Origin: Gammaproteobacteria bacterium
GTDB lineage: Bacteria; Pseudomonadota; Gammaproteobacteria; Steroidobacterales; Woeseiaceae
Assembly: GCA_022600955.1 (NCBI GenBank)
Contig: JAHZJK010000003.1
Coordinates: 124,001-188,000 of the forward strand
Length of the DNA: 64,000 nt
Reading direction: 5' to 3'
The translations under genes and the position numbers were made by a program. Shown here in pieces: positions 17,636-26,895 of the stretch. Each line of letters starts with the position of its first letter. Position 1 is the stretch's first letter. The notes below the pieces were generated by a model. That model was not told the DNA's origin and made no database searches. It saw only the letters and a list, made by a program, of their open reading frames with translations.

Positions 17636-19184
17636 TTAGCAGGTCCTTTAAGGCTTGTTTGTCAATTTTCGTGTTCGGGAGGAGCGGCATAGATTTCAGC
17701 AGGCGAATTGTCTTGGGTACTTTGAAATTTGCGATCTGCTGGCGAAGAAATTCGTCAACGTCCTGTTCAATCAGTGCAGTGCCTTGAATTGGCATTACGA
17801 ATGCATAGCCCACTTCGCCAAAAAGCTCGTTCTTCACACCCAATACAGCGGCCATTGCTACGTCGGGATGCCTGCAGATTGCTTGTTCGATCTCGGTTGG
17901 GAAGATGCTGTGTCCACCTGACTTGTACATTTGGGACATCCGCTCAATCAATTCGATGTTGCCGTCGGAACGCACAAGACAAAGGTCGCCCGTCTTCAAA
18001 TAACCATCGTCAGTAAATGCGGCATCTGACGCTTTCGAGTCATTGTAGTATCCGGAAAACGCCCAATCGAATTTCGCCTGCATTTCTCCGACCTCGCCGA
18101 TCGGCAACTCTTTGTTACTGGTTGGATGAGAGATTCGAATTTTGACTCCACCCATGGGCTTGCCCAATGTATTCGCCATCACATCCAGCGTCGCATCGTG
18201 CTGTGAATGAAGGATGTAACCGCAACTCTCGGTTTGTGCGTAGACCGACGATATCGATGAATCGAGCGACGAGAATCTGGCGAGCGTTTTCTCACTGGTG
18301 CGCGATCCTCCATGAACCAGGGCCTTGCACGCATGCATTTTTTCCAGAGAGAAGTCAGGCAACCCCAAAAGCATCGTAAACGTAGTCTGATTATGACCCA
18401 CATAAGTGACGGATTCCTGATCGCCGATCTCAAGAATATCCTCGATCGAGAACTTCCCCAGGAACCGGATTGTGCCGCCGTGGCAAAAAACGTTCATGCA
18501 CAAGTTGTTGAGGCCGCCAACGTGGTTTATAGGGACGGACATGATGGCCTTCTGAAGGCTATCGCCAAGCCACTCCACCGAAGCAGCGGCACACCGGAGC
18601 ATGGCACCATGACTTAGCATCGCACCCTTGGGGTCGCCGGTCGAGCCGGACGTATAGACGATTGCCGCAATATCCTCGTCACGCACTGCCGACAATGCAG
18701 TCCGGTATTCCTCTTTACTGACTTTCTCACCGCGGGACAGATAGCAGTCAAAGGAGAATTCGTCGTTCCGCTCGCCAAATGAAAAAATCTCGGTCGAATC
18801 GCTATTCGCACCATTATTCAGAATGTGCTGTATCTCCTCAAAATGATCGCGACCGTCAATATCATCTTCGAGAACAAGCACAAGTTTTGGCTGCAACTCC
18901 TCCAGTCTCGTACGACACTCGTGTTGTCGATATCGCGGATTCAGACCTGACCAAATCGCACCTATTGAAACCGTAGCCAGAAAACTGATCCAGAATTCAA
19001 TGCTGGGCGCGGCGAGAGTAACGACCCGGTCGCCCTTGGCGATGCCGCTGGCGATCATGCTCTTGGTCAATGTATCGACTCGGCCGGCAAGGTCGCTGTA
19101 CGTTAGCGTTTCTGGGCCATTGGTCGCCGCAACAGAGTCAGGAATGTAGCGGCGATGAGTATTCAGCGATTCATATATTGGCAT
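17622..19184 (-). CDS. AMP-dependent acyl-CoA synthetase/ligase
   Basis: This 520-residue ANL-superfamily enzyme has the P-loop VYTSGSTGDPKGAM, the YAQTES motif, the GYLKTGDL core, and the hinge and C-terminal lysine (ERMSQMYKSGGHSI and LPNTKIDKQAL) all in place. It should convert a carboxylic acid to its CoA ester. It heads a minus-strand operon with an amidohydrolase and a PQQ dehydrogenase, and it is divergent from a Baeyer-Villiger-type monooxygenase with 109 bases between them. The acid is unknown. Confidence 0.88.
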   Translation of the reverse strand: MPIYESLNTHRRYIPDSVAATNGPETLTYSDLAGRVDTLTKSMIASGIAKGDRVVTLAAPSIEFWISFLATVSIGAIWSGLNPRYRQHECRTRLEELQPKLVLVLEDDIDGRDHFEEIQHILNNGANSDSTEIFSFGERNDEFSFDCYLSRGEKVSKEEYRTALSAVRDEDIAAIVYTSGSTGDPKGAMLSHGAMLRCAAASVEWLGDSLQKAIMSVPINHVGGLNNLCMNVFCHGGTIRFLGKFSIEDILEIGDQESVTYVGHNQTTFTMLLGLPDFSLEKMHACKALVHGGSRTSEKTLARFSSLDSSISSVYAQTESCGYILHSQHDATLDVMANTLGKPMGGVKIRISHPTSNKELPIGEVGEMQAKFDWAFSGYYNDSKASDAAFTDDGYLKTGDLCLVRSDGNIELIERMSQMYKSGGHSIFPTEIEQAICRHPDVAMAAVLGVKNELFGEVGYAFVMPIQGTALIEQDVDEFLRQQIANFKVPKTIRLLKSMPLLPNTKIDKQALKDLLNDNP

Positions 19185-19293
19185 AACTCGAATAATACGA
19201 TCGTCAGGCCGACTTCAGCATGTTCAATTCTGCGATTCGGAAGCGCACAAATATCAACCTAGTATTCAATTTCGTTCTACACAAGCTAAATCA

Positions 19294-20934
19294 ATGTCCA
19301 CAAAATTTGATTCGAATTCTGAAACCGCAGCCTCAAACGCCCAGGGGTCGCTCGACGCAGTGATCGTGGGGGCAGGGTTTTCAGGCTTATTCATGCTGCA
19401 CAAATTGCGCGGCATAGGGTTGTCTGCAAAAATCTACGAGGCAGGTGATGGAATCGGCGGGACCTGGTATTGGAACAGCTATCCTGGCGCCCGTTGTGAC
19501 GTCCAAAGCGTTGAATACTCATACCAGTTTTCCGAGGATCTCCAGCAAGACTGGAATTGGTCGGAGCGCTACGCAAGCCAGCCAGAGATTCTAAGTTACC
19601 TTGAGCATGTCACTGACCGATTTGACTTGCGTCGTGACGTAGTCTTGAAAACACGAGTCAGCGGGGCGGAATTCGACGAGAAGTCGAATCGATGGAAGGT
19701 CACATCTGATGACGGACGGGTTGTCGACGCTCAATTTCTGATTATGGCGACAGGCGCGCTGTCGACCATATTCTATCCCGACATCCCTGGCCGGGAGGCA
19801 TTCAAAGGCCAATCCGCACATACGGGAGCATGGCCTCTCGAGGGTCTCGATTTTCAAGACAAACGTGTTGGCGTAATTGGGACCGGGTCATCGGGCATAC
19901 AATGTATCCCCATCATCGCTGAGCAGGCCGAGCATCTGACGGTTTTTCAACGAACACCTGCCTATTCTGTGCCGGCAGGAAACTACGATCTTGATCCTGG
20001 CTGGCTGACCGAGTTTAAGAATGACTATTCCGGATTGAGAGAACGGAATGAAGCAACAATGGGCGGATTTGGTTCCGACCATCCCGTAAACACCGAATTG
20101 GCGTTGCAGGTTTCGGAGAAGGAGCGTGAAGATCAATACCAACATCGTTGGCAAAACGTCGGCGGGCTTCTGTTCCTGGGCGCTTACGCTGATTTACTGA
20201 CTGATCCCGCGGCCAATCAAACAGCGGCCGAGTTTGTTCGCCAAAAAATTCGCGCAACAGTGATTGACCCGGAGGTCGCGGAGCGGTTGATGCCGACGAC
20301 CATGATTGGCTGTAAGCGCCTGTGCACTGATACAAATTACTACGAGACGTACAATCGAGCGAATGTTTCACTTGTAGACATCAAGGACTCGCCAATTGAG
20401 GAAATTACCGAAACGGGACTTCGTATTGGCGAGAAGTCCTACGATCTTGACTGCATAGTTTTTGCTACCGGGTTCGACGCCATGACGGGCGCCATCTCGA
20501 ACATCGATATCCGCGGCAAGGGTGGGACCCGTCTTACCGATAAATGGGCGGATGGGCCGATCAATTACTTAGGCGTTGGAACAGCCGGATTCCCGAACCT
20601 GTTCACAATAGTAGGCCCGGGAAATCCGTCGGTACTGACCAACATGGTCTGTACTATTGAACACCATGTTGGTTGGGTCGCCGAGTGCATTGAGTACTTG
20701 AGGTCAAATTCCTTCAGCGCCATTGAGGTAACTCCAGCAGCGGAGCTTGATTGGGTTGCCGAGGTAAATGCAATTGCCGCAAGCACGCTCTTTCCCACCT
20801 GCAACTCCTGGTATCTCGGCGCAAATATTCCCGGAAAACCGCGGGTGTTTATGCCTTACCTTGGATTGCCCCCGTATCGTGAGAAATGCGCGGAGGTTGC
20901 TAAGGAGGGCTACTCAGGCTTTGACCTGACCTAG
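19294..20934 (+). CDS. flavin monooxygenase of the Baeyer-Villiger type
   Basis: This 546-residue protein carries the FAD Rossmann motif GAGFSG (26-31), the BVMO fingerprint FKGQSAHTGAWP (about 170-181) and the NADPH Rossmann motif GTGSSG (about 196-201). Early YPGARCDV and the C-terminal half fit cyclohexanone/phenylacetone monooxygenases, which use NADPH and O2 to turn ketones into esters or lactones. A TonB receptor gene follows after 219 bases, and a ligase/PQQ dehydrogenase operon diverges upstream, consistent with a ketone-degrading locus. The ketone is unknown. No strong ribosome site is seen before the ATG. Confidence 0.92.
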   Translation: MSTKFDSNSETAASNAQGSLDAVIVGAGFSGLFMLHKLRGIGLSAKIYEAGDGIGGTWYWNSYPGARCDVQSVEYSYQFSEDLQQDWNWSERYASQPEILSYLEHVTDRFDLRRDVVLKTRVSGAEFDEKSNRWKVTSDDGRVVDAQFLIMATGALSTIFYPDIPGREAFKGQSAHTGAWPLEGLDFQDKRVGVIGTGSSGIQCIPIIAEQAEHLTVFQRTPAYSVPAGNYDLDPGWLTEFKNDYSGLRERNEATMGGFGSDHPVNTELALQVSEKEREDQYQHRWQNVGGLLFLGAYADLLTDPAANQTAAEFVRQKIRATVIDPEVAERLMPTTMIGCKRLCTDTNYYETYNRANVSLVDIKDSPIEEITETGLRIGEKSYDLDCIVFATGFDAMTGAISNIDIRGKGGTRLTDKWADGPINYLGVGTAGFPNLFTIVGPGNPSVLTNMVCTIEHHVGWVAECIEYLRSNSFSAIEVTPAAELDWVAEVNAIAASTLFPTCNSWYLGANIPGKPRVFMPYLGLPPYREKCAEVAKEGYSGFDLT

Positions 20935-21099
20935 GAAGCCGATACGCGGGCGGATCACTGTCTATTTTCTTGATTTTTTCACTTGCCTGTGTTTCATTAT
21001 GGAGAAGAAGCATTCGCTATGTAGAATAATCAGGCCAAATCGATACGGCATTTAGGGTCATGTTTGAAGGCTGATAGTTATTGCAATTTAGTCCAGTGA

Positions 21100-21139
21100 G
21101 GCAGGAAAACTGCCATGTAAGCGGCGAGAGTCGCCTTTT
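21100..21139 (+). promoter_or_regulatory. two small hairpins in the leader of the TonB receptor gene
   Basis: In the 219-base gap before the receptor gene, two short stems can be read: GGCAG/CTGCC around a GAAAA loop (21100-21114), and GGCGA/TCGCC around GAG (21123-21135), the latter followed by TTTT. The second stem plus T-run resembles a weak terminator and ends 15 bases before the ATG. Attenuation or a structured leader is possible. I see no cobalamin or other known riboswitch box. Confidence 0.3.
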
Positions 21140-21153
21140 GGGGGTCCAAAAAG

Positions 21154-23436
21154 ATGTTTACCATTATTATGAGAAGCTCGATTGCCTTATTGTCCATCAT
21201 CGTCGCGATAGGCGCGCCGGCAGTGGCACAAGTTAAAGAGTCAGAAACTTCACTATCAGAAATTGTCGTGACAGCACAACGTCGCGAGCAAACTGTACTG
21301 GATATTCCGAGTGCGCTTTCAGTTGTATCTGGCGAAAAAATTCGCGACCTGCAACTATTTACCAGCCACGATCTTGAGCTTGCAGTTCCCGGTCTAACCT
21401 TTCATGAGGTGTCAGGATCCAGCCAGGTAACGCTGCGAGGAGTCGGAACCGGCTATGCGGGACCTGCTTTGGGCAATAGCGTTGCTATTTACACGGATGA
21501 TTCTTACATATCTAACCAGATTGGAGCCGTTGAAGTTTTCTATGACATGGAGCGGGTTGAGGTGCTGAAAGGACCGCAACCCACGCTGTACGGTCGAAAT
21601 GCGACTGGTGGCACCCTTCAGTTCATAACCAATAAGCCGAATCTCGAGGCTACCGCAGGCTATGTTGAGGCCGGCTACGCCGAATTAGATACGACCTCGA
21701 TTGAGGGCATGATAAACCTGCCTCTGGGCGATACGGTTGCCGTGCGCGTTGCCGGAAAATACTGGGATCGTGGTGAAGGTCACGTTACAAACATCAACAC
21801 TGGCGACAAAATCACCGGTGAGAAAGAATATACGCGTATCCGGGCTCAAGCTCTTTTCCAGCCAACGGATCAGTTCAAAGCGATCTTGAAGGTGGAATAC
21901 GGAGAAAGCTCTGGGGATGAGCCTCTCAGACGCCAAAATGCGGTCGGCCAATTGTGTCAATTATGTGTGGGCGGCGACGACGGTGCTGCTCTCGGTTGGT
22001 ACCAAACTGACCAAACACCGCAGGCCATTGTCGATCAGGGTGTTATCGACTCCTGGGGACGCAACCCGTTGGCGGGCGATTCGCACGGGCGCTATCGCGA
22101 AGTCGATACTCTGGCATTGAATTTGGAATACGCGATTAACGATACCTGGACGATAACGAGCGCCACGCAGAAAAGAGAAGTCATGCAGAATGGCGGTCAG
22201 GATCAGGACGCAAGCCTGGCGCCTGCACAGAGTGCGTTCGGGGCCAAGAACACTACTGTGCCTGGAGAACCCGACGGCATTGTCTACGAGTCGTTCACCC
22301 AGGAATTGCGCATTACATCAGATTCAGACGGTCGCCTTGATGTTACGGCTGGTGTTTTCTTCAGCGACGACGATAATGCGTTTACCTTCGGGGTTGGCGG
22401 TGATAATTGGAACGCGCTTCAGGCTGTCGCCCCGAACTTTGACGATGTCGAGTCCTTTGCAGTCTACGTAGAAGGCTACTACGACCTTACAGATGACCTG
22501 ACACTGACCATTGGTGGGCGCTACACAGATGACGAGGTAACGCATGCTGTAATCGGTGGTAGGTTAGCTGGGGGCGCCCTTCCGGACGTCACACAGACAG
22601 AGAATTTTGATGCATTTACGCCCCGAGTCGCTCTTAATTACCGGGGTGACTGGGGTTCTGCTTACGCGAGCTTTAGCAAGGGCTTCAAAGCAGGAGGCTT
22701 TAACAGTCCGAGTTTTGGCCTGCAACCGCGAATCGAACCTGAGCAAGTAGATGCGTTTGAGATCGGTGCCAAGTTTACGCCACAAGACAACGTTCAAATC
22801 GATGTAGCCCTTTTTAATTATGATTGGAAGGATCTCCAGATCGCCGTTATCGATACCGGATCACTCGGAATTTCCCAGGAAAATGCGGCCGCAGCAGAGG
22901 TTACAGGCATGGAGTTCGGATTCCAGTGGGCAGCCAGCGAAATGGTGTCGTTGGGAGCGGCTTACACGTATCTCAACGGGCAGTATCTTAACTATGACAA
23001 CGCATCGGGTTTTATTCCTGCATGGGAAGCTCCCGGCGCAGTAGGGGATGAGCGGGGTTTGGTAAGGTCAAGCTTGAATTTTACCGGTACCAGAACCGCA
23101 CAGACCCCGGAAAATTCATTCGCGGCCGACCTCACTGTTAACTTTGACGTCTCTAGCAACTGGAGTGGCAAATTCGTTACCTTGGTATCCTATTCGGATG
23201 AATATGACATGATTCCCGGTGCCGGTGGTCCAGCAAGATTGACCGTTCAGGACTCGTTTACGATTGTCAATCTAGCTTTGGATATAGAGAATGAGTCGGG
23301 ACTCTCGATGCGACTTTACGTGGACAATGCCACTGATGCGGAATACCTGTTCGAAAGCCAGACCACTAACTTCGGTGGCTACCAGGGCGTCGGATATCCA
23401 AGAATATTTGGTGTTAGCCTACGAAAGACGTGGTAA
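21154..23436 (+). CDS. TonB-dependent outer-membrane receptor
   Basis: This 760-residue protein has a signal peptide (cut near PAVAQ), a TonB box EIVVTAQRR, the plug domain (IPSALSVVSG through GRNATGGTL) and a C-terminal 22-strand barrel ending in an aromatic residue (RKTW). It is of the broad substrate-import group common in sphingomonads and marine gammaproteobacteria, and not clearly a siderophore receptor. It would carry a bulky or scarce substrate over the outer membrane using the proton motive force. Its neighbours suggest the substrate of the BVMO/PQQ catabolic genes. It is followed by strong hairpins. Confidence 0.92.
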   Translation: MFTIIMRSSIALLSIIVAIGAPAVAQVKESETSLSEIVVTAQRREQTVLDIPSALSVVSGEKIRDLQLFTSHDLELAVPGLTFHEVSGSSQVTLRGVGTGYAGPALGNSVAIYTDDSYISNQIGAVEVFYDMERVEVLKGPQPTLYGRNATGGTLQFITNKPNLEATAGYVEAGYAELDTTSIEGMINLPLGDTVAVRVAGKYWDRGEGHVTNINTGDKITGEKEYTRIRAQALFQPTDQFKAILKVEYGESSGDEPLRRQNAVGQLCQLCVGGDDGAALGWYQTDQTPQAIVDQGVIDSWGRNPLAGDSHGRYREVDTLALNLEYAINDTWTITSATQKREVMQNGGQDQDASLAPAQSAFGAKNTTVPGEPDGIVYESFTQELRITSDSDGRLDVTAGVFFSDDDNAFTFGVGGDNWNALQAVAPNFDDVESFAVYVEGYYDLTDDLTLTIGGRYTDDEVTHAVIGGRLAGGALPDVTQTENFDAFTPRVALNYRGDWGSAYASFSKGFKAGGFNSPSFGLQPRIEPEQVDAFEIGAKFTPQDNVQIDVALFNYDWKDLQIAVIDTGSLGISQENAAAAEVTGMEFGFQWAASEMVSLGAAYTYLNGQYLNYDNASGFIPAWEAPGAVGDERGLVRSSLNFTGTRTAQTPENSFAADLTVNFDVSSNWSGKFVTLVSYSDEYDMIPGAGGPARLTVQDSFTIVNLALDIENESGLSMRLYVDNATDAEYLFESQTTNFGGYQGVGYPRIFGVSLRKTW

Positions 23437-23452
23437 GCAGACGAATCCAGGA

Positions 23453-23474
23453 CTTGCGCTGGACACAGCGCAAG
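23453..23474 (+). terminator. hairpin after the TonB receptor gene
   Basis: CTTGCGCT and AGCGCAAG form a perfect 8-bp stem around a 6-base loop, followed by CTTTGTTGG. It starts 17 bases after the receptor stop codon, as expected of a factor-independent terminator, although the T-tract is interrupted. Confidence 0.5.
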
Positions 23475-23498
23475 CTTTGTTGGTAAGAATGACGAATA

Positions 23499-23540
23499 TC
23501 TGCACCCGGTGCGAAAGCCCCCCTCCGCACCGGGTGCAGA
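23499..23540. terminator. 15-bp perfect inverted repeat (terminator or intergenic hairpin)
   Basis: The left arm at 23499-23513 begins TCTGCACCCGG and its exact complement ends at 23540; the loop is 12 bases and pyrimidine-rich. The stem is unusually long and GC-rich and carries no T-run, so it could block read-through, protect a 3' end or be a copy of a repeat family. It ends 30 bases before the E1 alpha start. Confidence 0.5.
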
Positions 23541-23570
23541 AAACTCGAACTAAATGGTGCCGTAGGCGAT

Positions 23571-24572
23571 ATGAAAAAAGAACGCCTTGAATTATTTCGC
23601 CGAATGGTACTGATCAGGCGATTTGAGAGTCACGCCGAGGCATGCCATGCCAAGGGCGAGATACCGGGATCCCTGCACACCGCGACCGGACAGGAAGCGG
23701 AGATAGTGGGTTCCTGCATGGCACTTCGCCCGGATGACTACATGGTCGGAAATCATCGTTCCCATGGACATCCCATTGCAAAAGGCGCAGCGATCAATCC
23801 GCTGATGGCCGAGTTGTTCGGCCGCAGTACCGGGGTTTGCGGAGGTAAGGGTGGTTCAATGCATCTCTCCGATTTCTCGGTCGGTAGTCTCGGCGAAACG
23901 AGTATCGTCGGGTCGGGAGTACCGGTTGCTGTTGGCGCGGCGCTTGGAGCAAGCTTGCAGGGTAGCGACAGAGTGTCGCTTTGCTTTTTCGGTGATGGAG
24001 CAACCAACGAAGGTGCATTCCACGAGGGCATGAATCTTGCGGCAATCTGGAATTTGCCGGTCATATTCTTATGTGAGAATAATTTGTACGGTGTATCGAC
24101 ACCGGCAGCCGAAGTCATTTCGGTAAAGGATATCGCTGAACGAGGCGCGGCTTACACGATGCGCTCAGAGATCGTAGATGGTCAGGATGTCGATGCTGTC
24201 TTCGATGTTGTCGGCGCGGCCGTTAGCCGAGCTCGAGCGGGCGAGGGCCCAACTCTCGTTGAGGCGAAGACCTATCGTTTTGCGGAGCATGCGGCGAACA
24301 TGGGTCGTGTTCTCCTGGAACGCGGACCTGAACTCGAAGAGTGGCTGAAACGTGATCCCATAGAATTGTATCGATCAAAACTTATCGCAGGCGGTACGGC
24401 TGCCGATGATCTACTAGCGATCGAGACGGAGATTGAGGATGAAATTATCGCGTCACTCGATTTCGCGAGAAACAGCCCATATCCCGAACAGTCAGAAGCG
24501 TTCACGGACGTCTTTACTGAACCGGTGCCGATCCCGGCGTGGTTGAACGTTGTGGAGGACGGCGATGGCTAA
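23571..24572 (+). CDS. thiamine-diphosphate dehydrogenase E1 alpha subunit (acetoin/2-oxoacid type)
   Basis: This 333-residue protein matches the alpha chain of heterotetrameric E1 enzymes. The ThDP/Mg motif GDGATNEGAFHE through LCENN is intact, and the early HRSHGHPIAKG and GKGGSMHL segments are conserved. The short length is that of AcoA-like proteins rather than of long branched-chain E1 alpha. With the beta subunit it would decarboxylate a 2-oxoacid, or cleave a 2-hydroxyketone such as acetoin, and acylate a lipoyl group. It overlaps the beta gene by 8 bases and opens an operon reaching 28648. Confidence 0.9.
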   Translation: MKKERLELFRRMVLIRRFESHAEACHAKGEIPGSLHTATGQEAEIVGSCMALRPDDYMVGNHRSHGHPIAKGAAINPLMAELFGRSTGVCGGKGGSMHLSDFSVGSLGETSIVGSGVPVAVGAALGASLQGSDRVSLCFFGDGATNEGAFHEGMNLAAIWNLPVIFLCENNLYGVSTPAAEVISVKDIAERGAAYTMRSEIVDGQDVDAVFDVVGAAVSRARAGEGPTLVEAKTYRFAEHAANMGRVLLERGPELEEWLKRDPIELYRSKLIAGGTAADDLLAIETEIEDEIIASLDFARNSPYPEQSEAFTDVFTEPVPIPAWLNVVEDGDG

Positions 24573-25539
24573 TGTCAGCTTCCTTGAGGCGATAAGACAA
24601 GCGCAGTTCGAAGAGTTGTCGAGAGACGAGAACGTGTTTCTCATGGGTGAGGACGTACGTTGCAACGTCTTCGGAACGACGACAGGATTTGTGGAAGCGT
24701 TCGGCAAAGCCCGTGTGCGGGATACGCCGATTTCGGAAGCGGGATTTGTAGGCGCAGCCGCGGGCGCCAGCATGGTGGGAATGCGGCCGATCGTTGACCT
24801 CACAATCGCGACATTCGCTTACCCGGCGATGGACCAAATATGCAGTATCGTCGCAAAATCCCGCTATTTGTACGGCGGCCAGGCTCGTCTGCCATTGGTA
24901 CTACGGATGTGCATGTTCTACGGTAATTCCAATGCCGCCCAGCATTCTGACAGACCATACCCGATGTTCATGGGCATGCCAGGCTTGAAGATAATCGTCC
25001 CGTCCAACCCAGCGGACATGAAAGGCTTGCTTAAGTCGGCGATCCGGGATGACAACCCGGTTATGTCGTTCGAGGATGGTACCTTGTGGTCGTCGAAATC
25101 TACGGTGCCCGACGACGATGATTTCCTGGTACCAATAGGAGTCGCCGACGTAAAACGCGAGGGCACGGATGTCAGTGTTATTGCCGTTGGTGGCTCAGTC
25201 CAATATGCACTGGCGGCGGCGGAGACATTGGCGGGCGAGGGTGTCTCCGTTGAGGTAGTTGACCCACGAACTCTAGTGCCGCTGGATACGAAAACAATCC
25301 TAAACTCGGTTCGCAAAACGGGTCGGGCAATTACAGTGGACCCAGCGCATCAAAGCTGCAGCGCTGCTAGCGAAATCTCGGCAACCATTGTTGAACGTGC
25401 ATTTTCGCATCTGAAGGCGCCAGTGCTTCGGGTGACAACACCGGACACGCATTTGCCATTCAGTCCGCCTATCGAGAAACCACTTTACCCGAGTCCAGAG
25501 CGCATCATTGCTGCGGTGCGTAAAGTCATGGATAGCTAG
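24565..25539 (+). CDS. thiamine-diphosphate dehydrogenase E1 beta subunit
   Basis: This 324-residue protein starts at ATG 24565, with GGAGG 7 bases upstream, inside the end of the alpha gene. The transketolase pyrimidine domain (MGEDVRCNVFG, DTPISEAGF) and the C-terminal transketolase domain (VIAVGGSVQYAL) are complete. It pairs with the alpha subunit just upstream. No E2 acyltransferase or E3 gene is in this operon; a stand-alone lipoyl domain follows 15 bases later. Confidence 0.9.
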   Translation: MANVSFLEAIRQAQFEELSRDENVFLMGEDVRCNVFGTTTGFVEAFGKARVRDTPISEAGFVGAAAGASMVGMRPIVDLTIATFAYPAMDQICSIVAKSRYLYGGQARLPLVLRMCMFYGNSNAAQHSDRPYPMFMGMPGLKIIVPSNPADMKGLLKSAIRDDNPVMSFEDGTLWSSKSTVPDDDDFLVPIGVADVKREGTDVSVIAVGGSVQYALAAAETLAGEGVSVEVVDPRTLVPLDTKTILNSVRKTGRAITVDPAHQSCSAASEISATIVERAFSHLKAPVLRVTTPDTHLPFSPPIEKPLYPSPERIIAAVRKVMDS

Positions 25540-25554
25540 CGGAAAGGATCTGTT

Positions 25555-25815
25555 TTGAGCGAAGTTAATGCGAATGTAATTGACGTCTTGTTGCCGCAGA
25601 GCGGAATGGGCATGCAGGACGGGGAAATTGTCCAGTGGCTGAAGAGTGAAGGCGCCGAGGTTTTGGAGGGTGAAATCATTGTTGAAGTTGAGGCGGCGAA
25701 AGCAATCGTGGAGATTCCGGCGCCCTGCGATGGCGTACTGCAAACCATTGTCGCGGCAGAAGGCGAAGTGGTTGAGGTCAGAGCTGTGATCGCCCGAATA
25801 ATTCCCAAAAGTTAG
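25555..25815 (+). CDS. stand-alone lipoyl-domain carrier protein
   Basis: This 86-residue protein is made only of a biotinyl/lipoyl hairpin domain. It starts at TTG 25555, supported by GGAAAGG 8 bases upstream. The modified lysine is K49 in EVEAAKAIVEI; the K-A pairing is lipoyl-like rather than the biotin MKM. It lies directly behind E1 alpha and beta, where a full-length E2 is normally encoded, but it has no subunit-binding or acyltransferase domain. It may hand the acyl group to a different E2 or straight to an acceptor. The nearest full E2 in the window is at 44515. Confidence 0.85.
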   Translation: MSEVNANVIDVLLPQSGMGMQDGEIVQWLKSEGAEVLEGEIIVEVEAAKAIVEIPAPCDGVLQTIVAAEGEVVEVRAVIARIIPKS

Positions 25816-25860
25816 CAGTCAGAAACAGCAGCGTTTCGGCATTTATACAAGAGGACGAAT

Positions 25861-26337
25861 ATGGCAGACCTAAATGAGTTGATGGTTCGACTCGAAAGAC
25901 TCGAGGATCTTGAGGCAATTCGGCGACTCAAGCACAAGTATTGTGGACACTGCGATGCCGGATTCCAGGCAGATGAGATTGCGGCACTATTTACCGAGGA
26001 TGGCGTGTGGGAAGCTGGAGAACCTTGGGGCAACTTCGTAGGGCCGAAGGCGATAGCAGAGTTTTTCCGTGGCATGCCTGAAGCCGTTATTTTTTCTGTT
26101 CACGCTTTGTCGAACGAAGAGATTGATATTGACGGCGATACAGCGTCTGCGCGGTGGCGTACGGTTATTCCGGTGACATTGAATTCGGAGGAAGGCGGTG
26201 TTTCACACTGGATGTTTTGCGACTACACGGACGAATACAAAAAGATCGAAGGTCGTTGGTTGTTTAGCAGGATAAAGGCCGATGTAGTGCGTTCTGGCGA
26301 CCACGCCGTGGGCTGGAGCCAAGGCAACGAAGCATAG
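25861..26337 (+). CDS. SnoaL-like (NTF2-fold) protein
   Basis: This 158-residue protein has the SnoaL_4 pattern: an N-terminal helix (LEDLEAIRRLKHKYCGHCD), FTEDGVWE, and the strand set ending in RWLFSRI. GAGG stands before the ATG. The NTF2 fold serves dehydratases, isomerases and polyketide cyclases; many members in catabolic operons are unassigned. It lies 45 bases after the lipoyl carrier in the same operon, so a small-molecule isomerase or hydratase role is plausible but unproven. Confidence 0.8.
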   Translation: MADLNELMVRLERLEDLEAIRRLKHKYCGHCDAGFQADEIAALFTEDGVWEAGEPWGNFVGPKAIAEFFRGMPEAVIFSVHALSNEEIDIDGDTASARWRTVIPVTLNSEEGGVSHWMFCDYTDEYKKIEGRWLFSRIKADVVRSGDHAVGWSQGNEA

Positions 26338-26377
26338 ACATTTGTGTGCAAGCATCGTGAAACGTATTCTCTGCTAG

Positions 26378-26890
26378 ATGACTGCCGCCAATAGCTTGAG
26401 ATTTAGATCTGTTTTCGCTTCAGGCGTTGTTCTGATCACTATTCTGTTGTCGAACGTTGGCGCGTCCGCCCAGGAAAAGCGACCAACGTTGGACGCCGAG
26501 ACCGCGAAAGCCATCGTCGAAGGTTGTGAACGTTACGCGGCCAGTAACAATATTGCAGTGGCGATTGCGGTTGCGGGTCCCGGCGAATTGCTCGCGGCGG
26601 TGCTAAGAATGGATGGAGTGGTTCCCGGAGCCGTTGAAGTCGCTATCTGGAAAGCGCGTTCGTCATCGTCGCTCGGTATGTCGACGGCGGATCTTGCGGA
26701 CCTGGCTGCGAAGACACCGTCGGTATCGACAGTCCCAGGTGTAGCGGCAATTGCAGGAGGACAGCCGGTAATTTCCGCTGCAGGTATATTGCTGGGTGGC
26801 GTAGGCGTATCAGGGGCAACAGAAAATCAGGACGTCGCTTGCGCGCTGGCGGGACTTGATGAGGCATCACTTAGACAGGACGAAGAATAA
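26378..26890 (+). CDS. GlcG/HbpS family exported protein
   Basis: This 170-residue protein has a signal peptide (cut near ASAQE) and a GlcG/HbpS domain (DAETAKAIVEGCERYA, then VAIAVAGPGELLAAVLRMDG and the GGQPVISAAGILLGGVGVSG end). Family members bind heme or cobalamin, or accompany glycolate and diol use; the function of most is unknown. It lies between a SnoaL-like and an IclR gene in the operon and should act in the periplasm. Confidence 0.82.
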   Translation: MTAANSLRFRSVFASGVVLITILLSNVGASAQEKRPTLDAETAKAIVEGCERYAASNNIAVAIAVAGPGELLAAVLRMDGVVPGAVEVAIWKARSSSSLGMSTADLADLAAKTPSVSTVPGVAAIAGGQPVISAAGILLGGVGVSGATENQDVACALAGLDEASLRQDEE

Positions 26891-26895
26891 TAACC

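Noticed and set aside
17622..19184. A non-ribosomal peptide synthetase module
   Set aside because: It is a stand-alone adenylation enzyme with no carrier or condensation domain, among catabolic genes.
20935..21153. Possible cobalamin riboswitch before the TonB receptor gene
   Set aside because: Only short hairpins are visible; the conserved cobalamin-box bases are not seen and the receptor is not of the BtuB type.
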